Positions 7,846-16,937 are shown, counted from the first letter of the stretch. The stretch: 42,540 bases of DNA from Prevotellaceae bacterium UBA4372 (GCA_002391275.1 DGSC01000070.1:1-42540), one strand, 5' to 3'. The notes: generated by a model not told the origin, from the letters alone. Numbers and translations: made by a program.

Positions 7846-9051
7846 ATGAAAATAGTTCTTGGCATAACTGGCAGTATAGCAGCATATAAAGCTTGCACTC
7901 TGATTAGGCTTTTTGTTAAGCAGGGGCATGAGGTCCAAGTCGTAATCACACCGGCAGGGAAGGAATTCATCACGCCTATTACATTATCAGCACTTTCCTC
8001 CAATCCTGTTATCAGTGATTTCTTTTCACAACGGGATGGCACATGGCACAGCCACGTCAGTTTAGGATTGTGGGCAGACGCCATGGTCATAGCTCCCGCT
8101 ACGGCTTCGACAATAGGAAAGATGGCCAATGGCATCGCTGATAATATGCTCATCACGACTTATCTCTCCATGAAAGCTCCGGTATTTGTTGCACCTGCAA
8201 TGGATCTTGACATGTGGGCTCACCCTGCCACTCAGGCTAATTTAGATAAGCTTAGGAGCCGAGGAGTTTCGATTATTGAACCCGCAGAAGGAGAGTTGGC
8301 AAGCCATCTTGTAGGCAAAGGGAGGATGGCAGAGCCCGAGATTATAGCAGATACCGTTCTCTCTGCATTGACTGTTCCAAAGAAGGAAGAGCTAAAGGGG
8401 AAACAACTATTAATCACAGCTGGACCAACTTACGAGAGGATTGACCCTGTAAGATTTATAGGTAATTATTCCAGCGGTAAGATGGGAGTGGCATTAGCAG
8501 AGGAATGTGCCAAACGAGGAGCAAAAGTAATTTTTCTTTCTGGCCCCATCCACTCGTATCCTCAAAGCAATAAAATACGAATAATTAAAGTTGAGAGTGC
8601 TGCTGAAATGTGGGACAATGCCAGTAGGCTATTTCCCGAATGCGATGGAGCGATTCTGTGCGCAGCTGTTGCTGATTTCACACCAGACACAATAGCCGGT
8701 AACAAGATTAAGCGCGAAGGCGATGGTCTCACATTGCATCTCAAGCCTACCCAGGATATTGCCAAGGGCTTGGGGAAGATGAAAACTTCACACCAGCATC
8801 TTGTGGGATTCGCTTTAGAGACGAACAATGAGATTGGTAATGCACAAGAAAAATTGCACAAGAAGAACCTTGATTTTATCGTTCTTAATTCTCTTAGGGA
8901 TGAGGGGGCTGGCTTTCAGCATGACACCAACAAGATAACAATTATTAAAGAATCTGAAAGGTTAGATTATCCTTTGAAAAGCAAGAAGGAAGTTGCGACT
9001 GATATAATCGATCAATTAAGTTTGTTATTTAACGAAGACCAGTTAAATTAA
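7846..9051 (+). CDS. coaBC: Bifunctional phosphopantothenoylcysteine decarboxylase / phosphopantothenate--cysteine ligase
   Basis: This enzyme performs two steps of coenzyme A synthesis. The CoaC half (about 1-180) is an FMN flavoprotein: ITGSIAAYK near the N terminus, catalytic His70 in HSHVSLGLWAD, ADNMLITT at 99-106, and GKGRMAEPE at 157-165 in the flap. The CoaB half (about 186-401) uses CTP and begins LLITAGPTYERIDPVRFIGNYSSGKMG, with AAVADF and KIKR further on. The usual PxMNxxMW substrate motif reads PAMDLDMW (117-124), with Asp in place of Asn. The gene lies upstream of the DUF4835 and recN genes, a common order in Bacteroidetes as far as I recall. Confidence 0.96.
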   Translation: MKIVLGITGSIAAYKACTLIRLFVKQGHEVQVVITPAGKEFITPITLSALSSNPVISDFFSQRDGTWHSHVSLGLWADAMVIAPATASTIGKMANGIADNMLITTYLSMKAPVFVAPAMDLDMWAHPATQANLDKLRSRGVSIIEPAEGELASHLVGKGRMAEPEIIADTVLSALTVPKKEELKGKQLLITAGPTYERIDPVRFIGNYSSGKMGVALAEECAKRGAKVIFLSGPIHSYPQSNKIRIIKVESAAEMWDNASRLFPECDGAILCAAVADFTPDTIAGNKIKREGDGLTLHLKPTQDIAKGLGKMKTSHQHLVGFALETNNEIGNAQEKLHKKNLDFIVLNSLRDEGAGFQHDTNKITIIKESERLDYPLKSKKEVATDIIDQLSLLFNEDQLN

Positions 9052-9055
9052 ATAT

Positions 9056-9967
9056 ATGATGAAGACATTTCGTTTCATATTCATTCTTTTTTTGACACTG
9101 ACGTCCATCACTTCGGCAAAAGCTCAAGAGCTAAATGCAAAAGTTATGATAAACCGACAACAAGTGTCAAATACGAAGTCTGATGTGTTTGATGCCCTCG
9201 AAAAGGCTATCTCTAGATTTTTAAATGAGCGCGCCTGGACTCAGCTGAAATTTCGGGAGAATGAGAAGATTCAATGCTCTTTCAATCTTACGGTCAACAC
9301 TTACAGTGAGACCGACAATTCTTTTACTGGCAGTTTATTAGTAGCTTGTAACAGACCCGTTTGGGGCAGCAATTATACGACTACCATTTGGAACTCAAAC
9401 GATAAGAATTGTGATTTTACATTCCAGTCGTTTGACCAGCTTGAATGGCACCCCGAACAAATAGACAACAACCTTACCGCGGTATTAGCTTTTTGGGCAT
9501 ACTTTTTGATTGGGATGGACCAAGAGTCGATGTCTCCCCTTGGTGGAACTGCGTACCTGAGGAATGCGTTAGAGATCTGCAACCAAGCAGATGGATTAGG
9601 CTTCAAAGGTTGGTCTGCATTCAACGACGCAAGCAATAGGTTTGCTATTGTTAACGACTATCTTGACGGAGCGATGGAACCCTTCCGGCAGTTACAATAT
9701 ACCTACTATCGTGGCGGTCTCGACAAGATGAGTGAAGACACGGAATCTGGACGGAAGTCAATTATTGAAGCTCTTGAAATGCTTAAACAGTCAAAAGGGA
9801 ACAAATCTCTAAGTCAACTGCCACAAATCTTTACTGATTTTAAGCGCGATGAGATTGTCAGCATTTTCTCGGGTCAAGGAACATCGCAAGATCGAGAAAA
9901 AATCTACGATATTCTTTTCAATATCAATCCTTCACAAAACAGCTACTGGGAAAAAATAAAACAATAA
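9056..9967 (+). CDS. DUF4835 family secreted protein
   Basis: The 303-aa protein has a signal peptide (MMKTFRFIFILFLTLTSITSAKAQ) and the DUF4835 signature: QELNAKVMINRQQVSNT, then FLNERAWTQLKF, IQCSFNLTV, VWGSNYTTT and a helical C-terminal half. The family is Bacteroidetes-specific and exported. Some databases call it PorD and link it to the type IX secretion system; that label is from memory and cannot be tested here. Two ATG codons stand in tandem (9056 and 9059). It lies 4 nt after coaBC and 4 nt before recN. Confidence 0.9.
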   Translation: MMKTFRFIFILFLTLTSITSAKAQELNAKVMINRQQVSNTKSDVFDALEKAISRFLNERAWTQLKFRENEKIQCSFNLTVNTYSETDNSFTGSLLVACNRPVWGSNYTTTIWNSNDKNCDFTFQSFDQLEWHPEQIDNNLTAVLAFWAYFLIGMDQESMSPLGGTAYLRNALEICNQADGLGFKGWSAFNDASNRFAIVNDYLDGAMEPFRQLQYTYYRGGLDKMSEDTESGRKSIIEALEMLKQSKGNKSLSQLPQIFTDFKRDEIVSIFSGQGTSQDREKIYDILFNINPSQNSYWEKIKQ

Positions 9968-9971
9968 AGAC

Positions 9972-11663
9972 ATGTTAACATCTTTATCGATAAGGAATTT
10001 CGTTCTAATCCAACAACTTGACATTGCTTTTCACCCTGGTTTTTCTGTTATTACAGGTGAAACGGGAGCGGGCAAAAGTATCATTCTTGGGGCGATAGGT
10101 CTTATTCTCGGTCAGCGAGCTGATTCGAAACTGATATTTGCAGGAGAAAAACGATGTATTATTGAGGCAGAGTTTGACATTCAGGAATATGATTTCGAAC
10201 AGCTTTTTGAAGAGTTTGGTTTAGATTACGATGCTTCCCAATGCATTCTACGTCGCGAATTGAATGACAATGGCAAGAGTCGTGCTTTTATTAACGATAC
10301 ACCGGTATCATTGCCCACACTTCGTGCTATCGGTGAAAGGTTAATCGACATCCATTCTCAACACAACAACCAACTTCTTTCAACAGAGTCGTTCCAGTTA
10401 GAGGTCTTAGATACCCTTTCACGTGACAAGAATATCAGAAAGGATTATGCCAGACTCTTCTCCGACTTCAAGGAGGCTGACAAGAAACTTCTTGAAGCTC
10501 AGAAATTGCTTTCAGAGTCTCAAGCCGATGAGGACTACATGCAATATCAGCTTAAGCAATTGGACGAACTTGACCTTAAGGAAGGCAAACAAGCAGAAAT
10601 TGAGTCTGAACAACAAAAGCTTGAACATGCAGAAGAAATCCAATCGGCTCTATGGAATGCTCTGAATCTGCTTCAAGGCGAAGACAACTACGTTTCTGGA
10701 GCATTGCAGTCGTTAAAGAATGCTGAACATCAACTTCATTCTATTGATGAACTATCAGCTGAAGCTTCAGAGCTGGCTGAAAGAATACATAGTACTATCA
10801 TAGAAATACAAGATGTTGCAAGCACATTAGATAGTCTGGCCGATCGTATTGAGATGAATCCGACACGTTTGCAAACCATCAACGATTGGTTGTCGGCACT
10901 ATATACCGCTATGAAAAAGCATCACACAGAGCGGGAGTCAGACTTAATACTTGAAAGAGATAGAATTAGGGAGAAACTAAATGCCGTCAACAATAGTGAA
11001 GAATACATTAACACACTGACCAACGAACGTGAACAACGCTATACCAACCTCCTGAAAATTGCCAACGAACAAAGTGCTGCTCGAAAAAAAGCGGCCATGA
11101 CCTTGGAACAGGAGATACAAGCACTACTGGTTCCTTTGGGCATTCCAAATGCGCGGTTCAAGGTTGACATCACAACGCTCAAAGAACCATCCCCCACTGG
11201 TATCGACCATGTAACATTTCTGTTTAGTGCCAACCAGCAGAATCCGCTTCGCCCCATCTCTGAGGTGGCATCAGGTGGCGAAATAGCCCGAGTCATGCTC
11301 TCACTTAAGTCTTTGCTATGTAAGGAGCTCACCCTCCCGACCATTATTTTCGATGAAATAGACACTGGTGTCAGTGGACATATCGCAGAGCGTATGTCCA
11401 AGATGATGCTTGAAATGGGCAGCGGCCACCATCAAGTGTTAGCCATCACCCACCTACCTCAAATAGCAGCCGCAGGCGAGCATCACTACAGAGTCTTTAA
11501 GACGGAGAGTAGCGATAAATCTACCAGCAATATAGAACTCTTGAATGAAAATGCACGTATCAACGAGATTGCAAACATGCTTAGTGGTGCCAAGGTGACT
11601 GAGGCGGCTAAAGAGAATGCAAAGGAACTATTGAATCTTCGCACAGCAAAAACATCAAGATGA
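9972..11663 (+). CDS. recN: DNA repair protein RecN (SMC-like ATPase)
   Basis: RecN is a cytoplasmic SMC-like ATPase acting early in double-strand break repair. At 563 aa it has the usual length. Walker A is GETGAGKS (29-36). A long coiled coil spans about 155-365 with a break in the middle. The ABC signature SGGE starts at Ser434, and Walker B FDEIDTGVSG has Asp461/Glu462. The last four bases overlap the start of the next gene (ATGA), which implies translational coupling. Confidence 0.96.
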   Translation: MLTSLSIRNFVLIQQLDIAFHPGFSVITGETGAGKSIILGAIGLILGQRADSKLIFAGEKRCIIEAEFDIQEYDFEQLFEEFGLDYDASQCILRRELNDNGKSRAFINDTPVSLPTLRAIGERLIDIHSQHNNQLLSTESFQLEVLDTLSRDKNIRKDYARLFSDFKEADKKLLEAQKLLSESQADEDYMQYQLKQLDELDLKEGKQAEIESEQQKLEHAEEIQSALWNALNLLQGEDNYVSGALQSLKNAEHQLHSIDELSAEASELAERIHSTIIEIQDVASTLDSLADRIEMNPTRLQTINDWLSALYTAMKKHHTERESDLILERDRIREKLNAVNNSEEYINTLTNEREQRYTNLLKIANEQSAARKKAAMTLEQEIQALLVPLGIPNARFKVDITTLKEPSPTGIDHVTFLFSANQQNPLRPISEVASGGEIARVMLSLKSLLCKELTLPTIIFDEIDTGVSGHIAERMSKMMLEMGSGHHQVLAITHLPQIAAAGEHHYRVFKTESSDKSTSNIELLNENARINEIANMLSGAKVTEAAKENAKELLNLRTAKTSR

Positions 11664-13324
11664 ATAAATACTTTTTTACTTTCTACATTTTATTATGTGT
11701 TTCCGCTTTAGCGTATGCACAACCTAACAAATGGTTTAAGAAGGCACGAAAGAGCCAGATCAACATCATAAGCTACGACGCTTCGGGGCAAATGCTACAT
11801 AAGAGCAACGGCTTCTATATAGACAATGAAGGCACTGCTCTGACCGACTACAAATCCTTGAAAGGCGCTACAAAAGCTGTTGTCGTGGACGAGAATGGAA
11901 AAGAGTGGCCTGTCATTTCTATCTCAGGCGCAAGTTCGCTGTATGATGTCGTTAAGCTAAAAACAGCCAGTCACAAAGTTAATCCTCTCCAAATAGCAAG
12001 TATTCAACTGCAAAAGGGTGAAACAGCCTACATTATGCCTCATTTGTCGAGCAAAGCTGCTGCACCAACGGTTACTTCCATCCAAAAGGTGGAACAATTC
12101 AATGAGGTGTATGCACAATATACTCTACCCACTCAAATATCAGCCCTCTCTGAGTCTTGTCCTCTAATCAATGAAGAGGGGCAAGTCATTGGTTTAATGC
12201 AACAATCTGTCATAGCCAATCAGAATTGCAGCTATGCCGTTTCAGCCCGATATGCCTCCGAACTGAACACCTCCGCCTTGTCTGCTACTCAAGCCGATTA
12301 CCGTGATATTCTCATTAAAAAGACTTTGCCTTCAGATGCGGGACAGGCAATGAGTTTCATCTACCTTATAAGTCCTCGCGACTCCAGTTTATATCTTGAA
12401 TATATTGATGATTACATAGCAGCTTTCCCCGAAGAGAGCAATGGTTACACACTAAAGGCTGAGACACTCGCTTCCACGCACGACTATCCTATGGCAGAGA
12501 AGACATGGGAAACAGCCTTTAAGCAAGTGTCTAACCATGCAGAAATCTACTATTCACGTGCCCGCACCATCTATTCAACTATTGAGGCTATCACTCAAAA
12601 GCCTGAAGATTGGAATCTCGACAGAGCCCTTGCCGACATCAATGCTGCATTAGCTCTCCACGACGAGCCCATCTACGCAGCTCTCAAAGGACATATCTTG
12701 TATGCCCAGAAAGAATACGAACAAGCATGCAAGATGTTCCTCTCTGTGACCCATACCAATTTGCATGATGCCGATTATTTCCTCTATGCCTCTGCATGTC
12801 AACAAATGTTAGGCGACACGAGCAGCGTGTTAGCCTTGCAAGATAGTGCTATAGCCTGCTACACAAGACCCTACCCCACAGAAGCATCTGCCGCCTTGCT
12901 CATGCGCGCCCAAACCCATCTTAGCCTCAAGAACTACCGCCAGGCTGTCATGGATCTCAATGATTACGAGCACCTTCAGCTACATAATGTCAATGCCAAT
13001 TTCTATTATCAGCGAGAACAGGCCGAGATGCATTGCAGGATGTACCAACAAGCTTTAACCGATATCGAGCAGGCTATACGCCTCGAACCCAAAGAGCCAT
13101 TGTACCATGCAGAACTGGCCTCCCTACACTATCGATTCGGAGACCTCCCTGCTGCCATAACTTCATCCCGAACTGCTATCTCCTTAGACGAATCTTTCGC
13201 CGATGCCTATAGGATTCTCGGCATCTGTCTGAGAGACCAAGGCGACAAAGAGGCATCAAGACAGGCTCTTCAGCAAGCTGCTGCTTTGGGCGACAAACTT
13301 TCAGAAGAGCTTTTATCGAAATAA
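11660..13324 (+). CDS. Secreted trypsin-like pseudo-protease fused to TPR repeats
   Basis: The signal peptide covers residues 1-20 (MNKYFFTFYILLCVSALAYA). Residues about 25-215 resemble a DegP-type trypsin fold (GFYIDNEGTALTDYKSLKGA, LYDVVKLKT, PLINEEGQVIGL). Where DegP-like proteases have TNNHV, this has TDYKS, and where they have GNSGGPL, this has SESCPL, so the catalytic His and Ser appear to be lost. Residues about 235-550 are helical TPR repeats (for example YSRARTIYSTIEAI, ALTDIEQAIRLEPKEPLYHAELA, AYRILGICLRDQGDKEAS). It is likely a periplasmic scaffold rather than a protease. It overlaps recN by 4 nt. Confidence 0.8.
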   Translation: MNKYFFTFYILLCVSALAYAQPNKWFKKARKSQINIISYDASGQMLHKSNGFYIDNEGTALTDYKSLKGATKAVVVDENGKEWPVISISGASSLYDVVKLKTASHKVNPLQIASIQLQKGETAYIMPHLSSKAAAPTVTSIQKVEQFNEVYAQYTLPTQISALSESCPLINEEGQVIGLMQQSVIANQNCSYAVSARYASELNTSALSATQADYRDILIKKTLPSDAGQAMSFIYLISPRDSSLYLEYIDDYIAAFPEESNGYTLKAETLASTHDYPMAEKTWETAFKQVSNHAEIYYSRARTIYSTIEAITQKPEDWNLDRALADINAALALHDEPIYAALKGHILYAQKEYEQACKMFLSVTHTNLHDADYFLYASACQQMLGDTSSVLALQDSAIACYTRPYPTEASAALLMRAQTHLSLKNYRQAVMDLNDYEHLQLHNVNANFYYQREQAEMHCRMYQQALTDIEQAIRLEPKEPLYHAELASLHYRFGDLPAAITSSRTAISLDESFADAYRILGICLRDQGDKEASRQALQQAAALGDKLSEELLSK

Positions 13325-13327
13325 GAC

Positions 13328-13801
13328 ATGAAGACAATTCTCCTTGCCATCGGCAAGACCACGGACAAGAACATACAGACGTTGGTTAGCGATTATGCAC
13401 AGCGCATCAACCACTATTCCGGCTTCGACATCCAGTGCCTGCCCGAACTTCGCAATACGAAATCCCTGTCTGAGCAACAACAAAAGCTCATGGAAGCAAT
13501 GCTGTTGAAAGGTTTTTTCCAAAGCGGCGACTACATTGTCTTGCTCGATGAACATGGCCGACAACGAACATCATCACAGTTTGCCACATGGTTGGAAAAA
13601 CGTATCAATGCCAGTCCGCGCAGATTAATCTTCATCATCGGCGGGCCTTATGGCTTTGCGCCCGAAATCCATCAGATGGCCAACGAAGAGATATCGCTCT
13701 CACCCATGACCTTCTCCCACCAAATGATCAGGCTCATCTTTACAGAACAACTCTACCGGGCGCATACAATCCTCAAAGGACAGCCCTATCACCACGAATA
13801 G
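13328..13801 (+). CDS. rlmH: 23S rRNA (pseudouridine1915-N3)-methyltransferase
   Basis: This small SPOUT methyltransferase (157 aa, full length) methylates pseudouridine 1915 in helix 69 of 23S rRNA using SAM. The knotted C-terminal half has the SAM-binding FIIGGPYGF (102-110), LSPMTFSHQMIRLIFTEQLYRA (124-145) and the C-terminal PYHHE, all hallmarks of RlmH. It starts 3 nt after the TPR gene. A RluA-type pseudouridine synthase follows two genes later, so two rRNA/tRNA-modification genes share this unit. Confidence 0.96.
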   Translation: MKTILLAIGKTTDKNIQTLVSDYAQRINHYSGFDIQCLPELRNTKSLSEQQQKLMEAMLLKGFFQSGDYIVLLDEHGRQRTSSQFATWLEKRINASPRRLIFIIGGPYGFAPEIHQMANEEISLSPMTFSHQMIRLIFTEQLYRAHTILKGQPYHHE

Positions 13802-13839
13802 ATCAATAACCATCACCAATATTCAACTCTATAATTTTC

Positions 13840-14154
13840 ATGACCATACTCGAATCACTCAACTACTCTGGAATACTCATTGGCTTTGCCACCTTTATGA
13901 CGATAGGCATCTTCCATCCCATCGTCATCAAGGCCGAGTACTATTTTGGCCGAAAGTCTGCCTGGGCTTTCCTCATCAACGGACTATTGTTCATCCTGCT
14001 CTCTTTAATTACCGACAACGCCAATCTCAGCATCCTCTTTGGTGTCATTGCGTTCTCGTCGCTGTGGGGCATCCACGAAGTGCACCAGCAACACGAGCGT
14101 GTCCGCAAAGGATGGTTCCCGATGAATCCTAAACGCAAGCACGACTATGAATAA
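13840..14154 (+). CDS. DUF4491 small integral membrane protein
   Basis: The 104-aa protein has three hydrophobic segments (about 8-28, 41-60 and 64-80) and a basic C-terminal tail (HEVHQQHERVRKGWFPMNPKRKHDYE). Family features are GIHEVHQQHERVRKGWFPMNP and the HP motif in IGIFHPIVIKAEYYFG. It is a conserved Bacteroidetes inner-membrane family without a known role. It overlaps the following pseudouridine synthase by 8 nt. Confidence 0.85.
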   Translation: MTILESLNYSGILIGFATFMTIGIFHPIVIKAEYYFGRKSAWAFLINGLLFILLSLITDNANLSILFGVIAFSSLWGIHEVHQQHERVRKGWFPMNPKRKHDYE

Positions 14155-15073
14155 CAAGACAGGCGCCCAATACGCAGCTTCGAAGTACAGCGAACACGTC
14201 GTGCAAAGCCCGACGACACTGCTTGAGTTCATCCTCCAAGCCATGCATGGCATATCCCGCAACAAAGCTAAAGACATCCTGGCAGGACACGGAGTAACCG
14301 TAGACCGCCGCCAAACCACACAGTTCGACCTGCCGCTACAGCCCGGACAGGTAGTCAGGATCAGCAAGCACAAGCGAGAGAATTTCCTCACCAACCCATA
14401 CGTGAAGATCGTCTACGAAGACAAGGATATCATCGTCATAGAGAAGAAACAAGGAATCCTCTCGATGCCAGCATCGGCCAAGCAATACTCCGTGAAACAA
14501 GTTCTCGATGAATACTTCCAGAAGCGCCACTTCAAATGCACAGCCCACACCGTTCATCGCCTCGACCGCGACACAAGCGGACTCATGATCTATGCCAAAG
14601 ACATAGAAATAGCCAAACATCTTGAGGACTATTGGCACGACATTGTCTATGACAGGCGCTATGTTGCAGTAGTCAGTGGCACTATGGAACATGAGGGCGG
14701 CACTATCGAAAGTTGGTTAAAAGACAACAAAGCATACATTACCTATTCATCACCTAAAGATCCAGGCGGAGGCAAATTTGCTGTTACCCACTACCACACT
14801 CTCAAGACGACATCAACTCATTCTCTTGTAGAGCTAAAACTTGAGACAGGGCGAAAGAACCAAATCAGAGTACACTTGCAAGATATCGGCCATCCCGTCC
14901 TGGGCGACACCAAGTATGGCGACGGGCGCGACCCCATAGGGCGTCTTTGCCTTCATGCCTACCGCCTACATTTCACTCATCCACGCACAGGCCAGGACAT
15001 GCGTTTCGAGACACCCTTCCCAAAAGAATTCATGAAACTATTCACACTTACAAATAACAATTCGAACAAATGA
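14147..15073 (+). CDS. RluA-family pseudouridine synthase
   Basis: It converts uridine to pseudouridine in structured RNA (rRNA or tRNA target not decidable). The 308-aa protein has an N-terminal S4 RNA-binding domain (about 22-75: LLEFILQAMHGISRNKAKDILAGHGVTVDRR) and a catalytic domain with HRLDRDTSGLMIYAK (137-151), where Asp140 is the nucleophile. LETGRKNQIRVHLQDIGHPVLGDTKYG follows in the second half. It overlaps the DUF4491 gene by 8 nt and the DUF4923 gene by 4 nt, so its expression is coupled to both. Confidence 0.93.
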   Translation: MNNKTGAQYAASKYSEHVVQSPTTLLEFILQAMHGISRNKAKDILAGHGVTVDRRQTTQFDLPLQPGQVVRISKHKRENFLTNPYVKIVYEDKDIIVIEKKQGILSMPASAKQYSVKQVLDEYFQKRHFKCTAHTVHRLDRDTSGLMIYAKDIEIAKHLEDYWHDIVYDRRYVAVVSGTMEHEGGTIESWLKDNKAYITYSSPKDPGGGKFAVTHYHTLKTTSTHSLVELKLETGRKNQIRVHLQDIGHPVLGDTKYGDGRDPIGRLCLHAYRLHFTHPRTGQDMRFETPFPKEFMKLFTLTNNNSNK

Positions 15074-15771
15074 AAACAAGAAACAATTTCTTTAACAGCA
15101 TCCATCTTTTCAAGATTGGTATGGCTGCAATGGTCGCTTTCACGCTTGTAACCTTCACAAGTTGCTTCACTTCACCGCAAGGAGCCAGCGGTACGGCTTC
15201 TACGGGCACTACCGGACAGAATGGTCAAGGCGTAGTACAAGCCGGAGCAGACATTCTGAACAGCCTTCTCGGCTCTCTTCTTACTAAGACTCTTACCGAG
15301 GAAAGTCTTTATGGCACATGGGTTTACCAATCTCCAGAAGTAAGGTTTGAGAGCGAAAACCTTCTGGCTAAAGCTGGAGGACAAGTAGTAGCCGCAAATG
15401 TCGAGCGAAAGCTTGAGAGCTATCTCTCGAAGATGGGTATTAAAAAGGGTATGACCACCTATACATTCAACAGCGACAAGACTTTCTCCATCACCACAGG
15501 CGGGCGCACCGTAGCTTCTGGTACATATACATTCGATGCCAAAGCCAAAACGCTGGCCATGCAAGGCGGCTTAGGTCTGTTAAACCAGAAGTGTACGGTA
15601 GGAATGGATGGTACGAACCTCTGTTTCCTTTACGATGCCGACAAGTTGCTCTCTGTGATGAACACTCTGGGTTCCGTGCTCGGACAATCCAACAGTACTA
15701 TTGGAAGTGTTGCAGGCATTTTCGGCAACAACTACAAAGGCATGAAATTAGGACTTCAAATGAGTAAATAG
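15070..15771 (+). CDS. DUF4923 family lipoprotein
   Basis: The 233-aa protein has a long N region and a hydrophobic stretch ending in VTFTSC, which puts the lipidated cysteine at residue 32. The mature part fits DUF4923: ILNSLLGSLLTKTLTEESLYGTWVYQSPEVRFESENLLAKAGG, a lipocalin-like or LPS-assembly-like beta region (YTFNSDKTFSITTGGRTVASGTYTFDAKAKTLAMQ), and the C-terminal IAGIFGNNYKGMKLGLQMSK. It is probably anchored in the outer membrane facing the periplasm; function unknown. It is the last gene of the unit and is followed by a strong terminator. Confidence 0.85.
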   Translation: MKTRNNFFNSIHLFKIGMAAMVAFTLVTFTSCFTSPQGASGTASTGTTGQNGQGVVQAGADILNSLLGSLLTKTLTEESLYGTWVYQSPEVRFESENLLAKAGGQVVAANVERKLESYLSKMGIKKGMTTYTFNSDKTFSITTGGRTVASGTYTFDAKAKTLAMQGGLGLLNQKCTVGMDGTNLCFLYDADKLLSVMNTLGSVLGQSNSTIGSVAGIFGNNYKGMKLGLQMSK

Positions 15772-15808
15772 CATACTCTCAGCAAACTTCAAGGCAACAG
15801 CCACAAAA

Positions 15809-15846
15809 GGGATATACCGACGAAACGTTCGGTATATCCCTTTTTT
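15809..15846 (+). terminator. Strong intrinsic terminator ending the nine-gene unit
   Basis: The 12-bp arms GGGATATACCGA (15809-15820) and TCGGTATATCCC (15829-15840) are perfect complements with an 8-nt loop, followed directly by T6. It lies 37 nt after the DUF4923 stop codon. Confidence 0.93.
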
Positions 15847-15906
15847 CGTTTACGCTATAGACAAAGAGAATGCCCATCCAAAACATGACGTCTGGCAACA
15901 ACAGAG

Positions 15907-16060
15907 AATTAACTTAAGTGCATCAGGCAATTCTCTTAAGAGTATTGGGCAAATCTCTTAGGTGAATCAAGCAATTCTCTTAAGAGTATTGGACAATTCT
16001 TTTAGGTGCATCAGGCAATTCTCTTAGGAGCATCAGGCAAAACAGTTGGGCGCATAGGAA
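15907..16060. repeat. Tandem array of a 22-bp repeat, seven units (array A)
   Basis: Seven abutting 22-nt units start at 15907, 15929, 15951, 15973, 15995, 16017 and 16039. Most contain AATTCTCTTA followed by GG/AG, then TGCATCAGGC or AGTATTGGGC. Units 2 and 4 are nearly identical, as are 5 and 6; unit 1 is partly diverged and unit 7 strongly (only GGGCGCATA is clear). There are no spacers. The length is not a multiple of three, so a coding repeat is unlikely. The array fills the gap between the terminator at 15846 and the end of cutC. The same repeat recurs at 41890-41977. The remaining stretch 15847-15906 shows nothing recognisable. Confidence 0.85.
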
Positions 16061-16119
16061 AAGGAGAAGAGAAAGCAGTAAGAATACCTAAGCTTTCGAT
16101 TGCTGCCCATGCAAAAGTT

Positions 16120-16815
16120 TCAAGGATGGAAGGTGGGAGAATTGATAGATTTAATAATGGCTTGAACTTCATTTGCATCAGTGACACGCAAGCCAGAGAT
16201 ATCGGATATGGCACAAGAGCCATGTATCTCATGAGCACCAGTAAGGTCGATGATGCGACGAGCATTGGTGCGATTGACGCCTCCGCCTGGAAGTATTGCA
16301 ATGCGGTTTGCAGCCAGATGGACAAGGCGGGCAAGCTGTTGTATGCCAGCCTCAGCTGAAGGAGCTGCTCCGGAAGTAAGCACACGGGCGACACCGAGGT
16401 CTATGAGCTGGTTGAGGGCTTCTGTTTGATCTGCCACAACATCGAACGCACGATGGAAGGTGAAGGGCAACTGTGGTGCAGCAGCAATGAGCTTTCGCGT
16501 AGCCTCAATGTCAATTGTATCATCCGGAGTAAGAGCCCCGCTAACGATAGCTGAAGCTCCGGCTGACGCAGCCTGTTCTATGTCGCGAAGCATGACACTG
16601 AGTTCGGCATCGGAGAAGACGAAGTGACCTTCGCGAGGACGAATGAGTACATGAATGCGAAGGAAGGGAAACCTGCTTCGCAACTCGCTCAGCAGGCCGA
16701 TTGAAGGGGTTAGGCCATCAAGCGATAGAGCTGAGCAAAGTTCAATACGTGTAGCACCGCCGGCGACGGCATTGAGAGCGCTTTGCAAGCTACCGCAACA
16801 GACTTCTAATTCCAT
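16120..16815 (-). CDS. cutC: CutC family protein (copper homeostasis)
   Basis: The 231-aa protein is a complete TIM-barrel CutC: MELEVCCGSLQSALNAVAGGATRIELCSALSLDGLTPS at the start, HVLIRPREGHFVFSD, LPFTFHRAFDVV and ILPGGGVNRTNARRI, then GAHEIHGSCA near the end. The family was tied to copper tolerance in E. coli, but its biochemical activity is unsettled and the cytoplasmic location is inferred from the absence of a signal peptide. It lies 122 nt downstream of the fucosidase on the same strand with no clear promoter between, so it may be cotranscribed. Confidence 0.93.
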   Translation of the reverse strand: MELEVCCGSLQSALNAVAGGATRIELCSALSLDGLTPSIGLLSELRSRFPFLRIHVLIRPREGHFVFSDAELSVMLRDIEQAASAGASAIVSGALTPDDTIDIEATRKLIAAAPQLPFTFHRAFDVVADQTEALNQLIDLGVARVLTSGAAPSAEAGIQQLARLVHLAANRIAILPGGGVNRTNARRIIDLTGAHEIHGSCAISDISGLRVTDANEVQAIIKSINSPTFHP

Positions 16816-16937
16816 GACATGCTATAGGCTTTGCCTGTGATTATTGATTTATAATTCTTTAATGTAACAGCCATTTTTCTTCTGTGCCAACATCCCGATG
16901 ATATGCGTCACGTTGCTTTAGGTTTACGTCATGAACA

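Noticed and set aside
15907..16060. CRISPR array
   Set aside because: The 22-nt units abut directly with no unique spacers, and no cas genes are in the window.
16006..16394. Open frames on both strands over the repeat array and the end of cutC
   Set aside because: They are out of frame with cutC, have no recognisable family or start context, and run through the 22-bp repeat, whose length breaks any coding periodicity.
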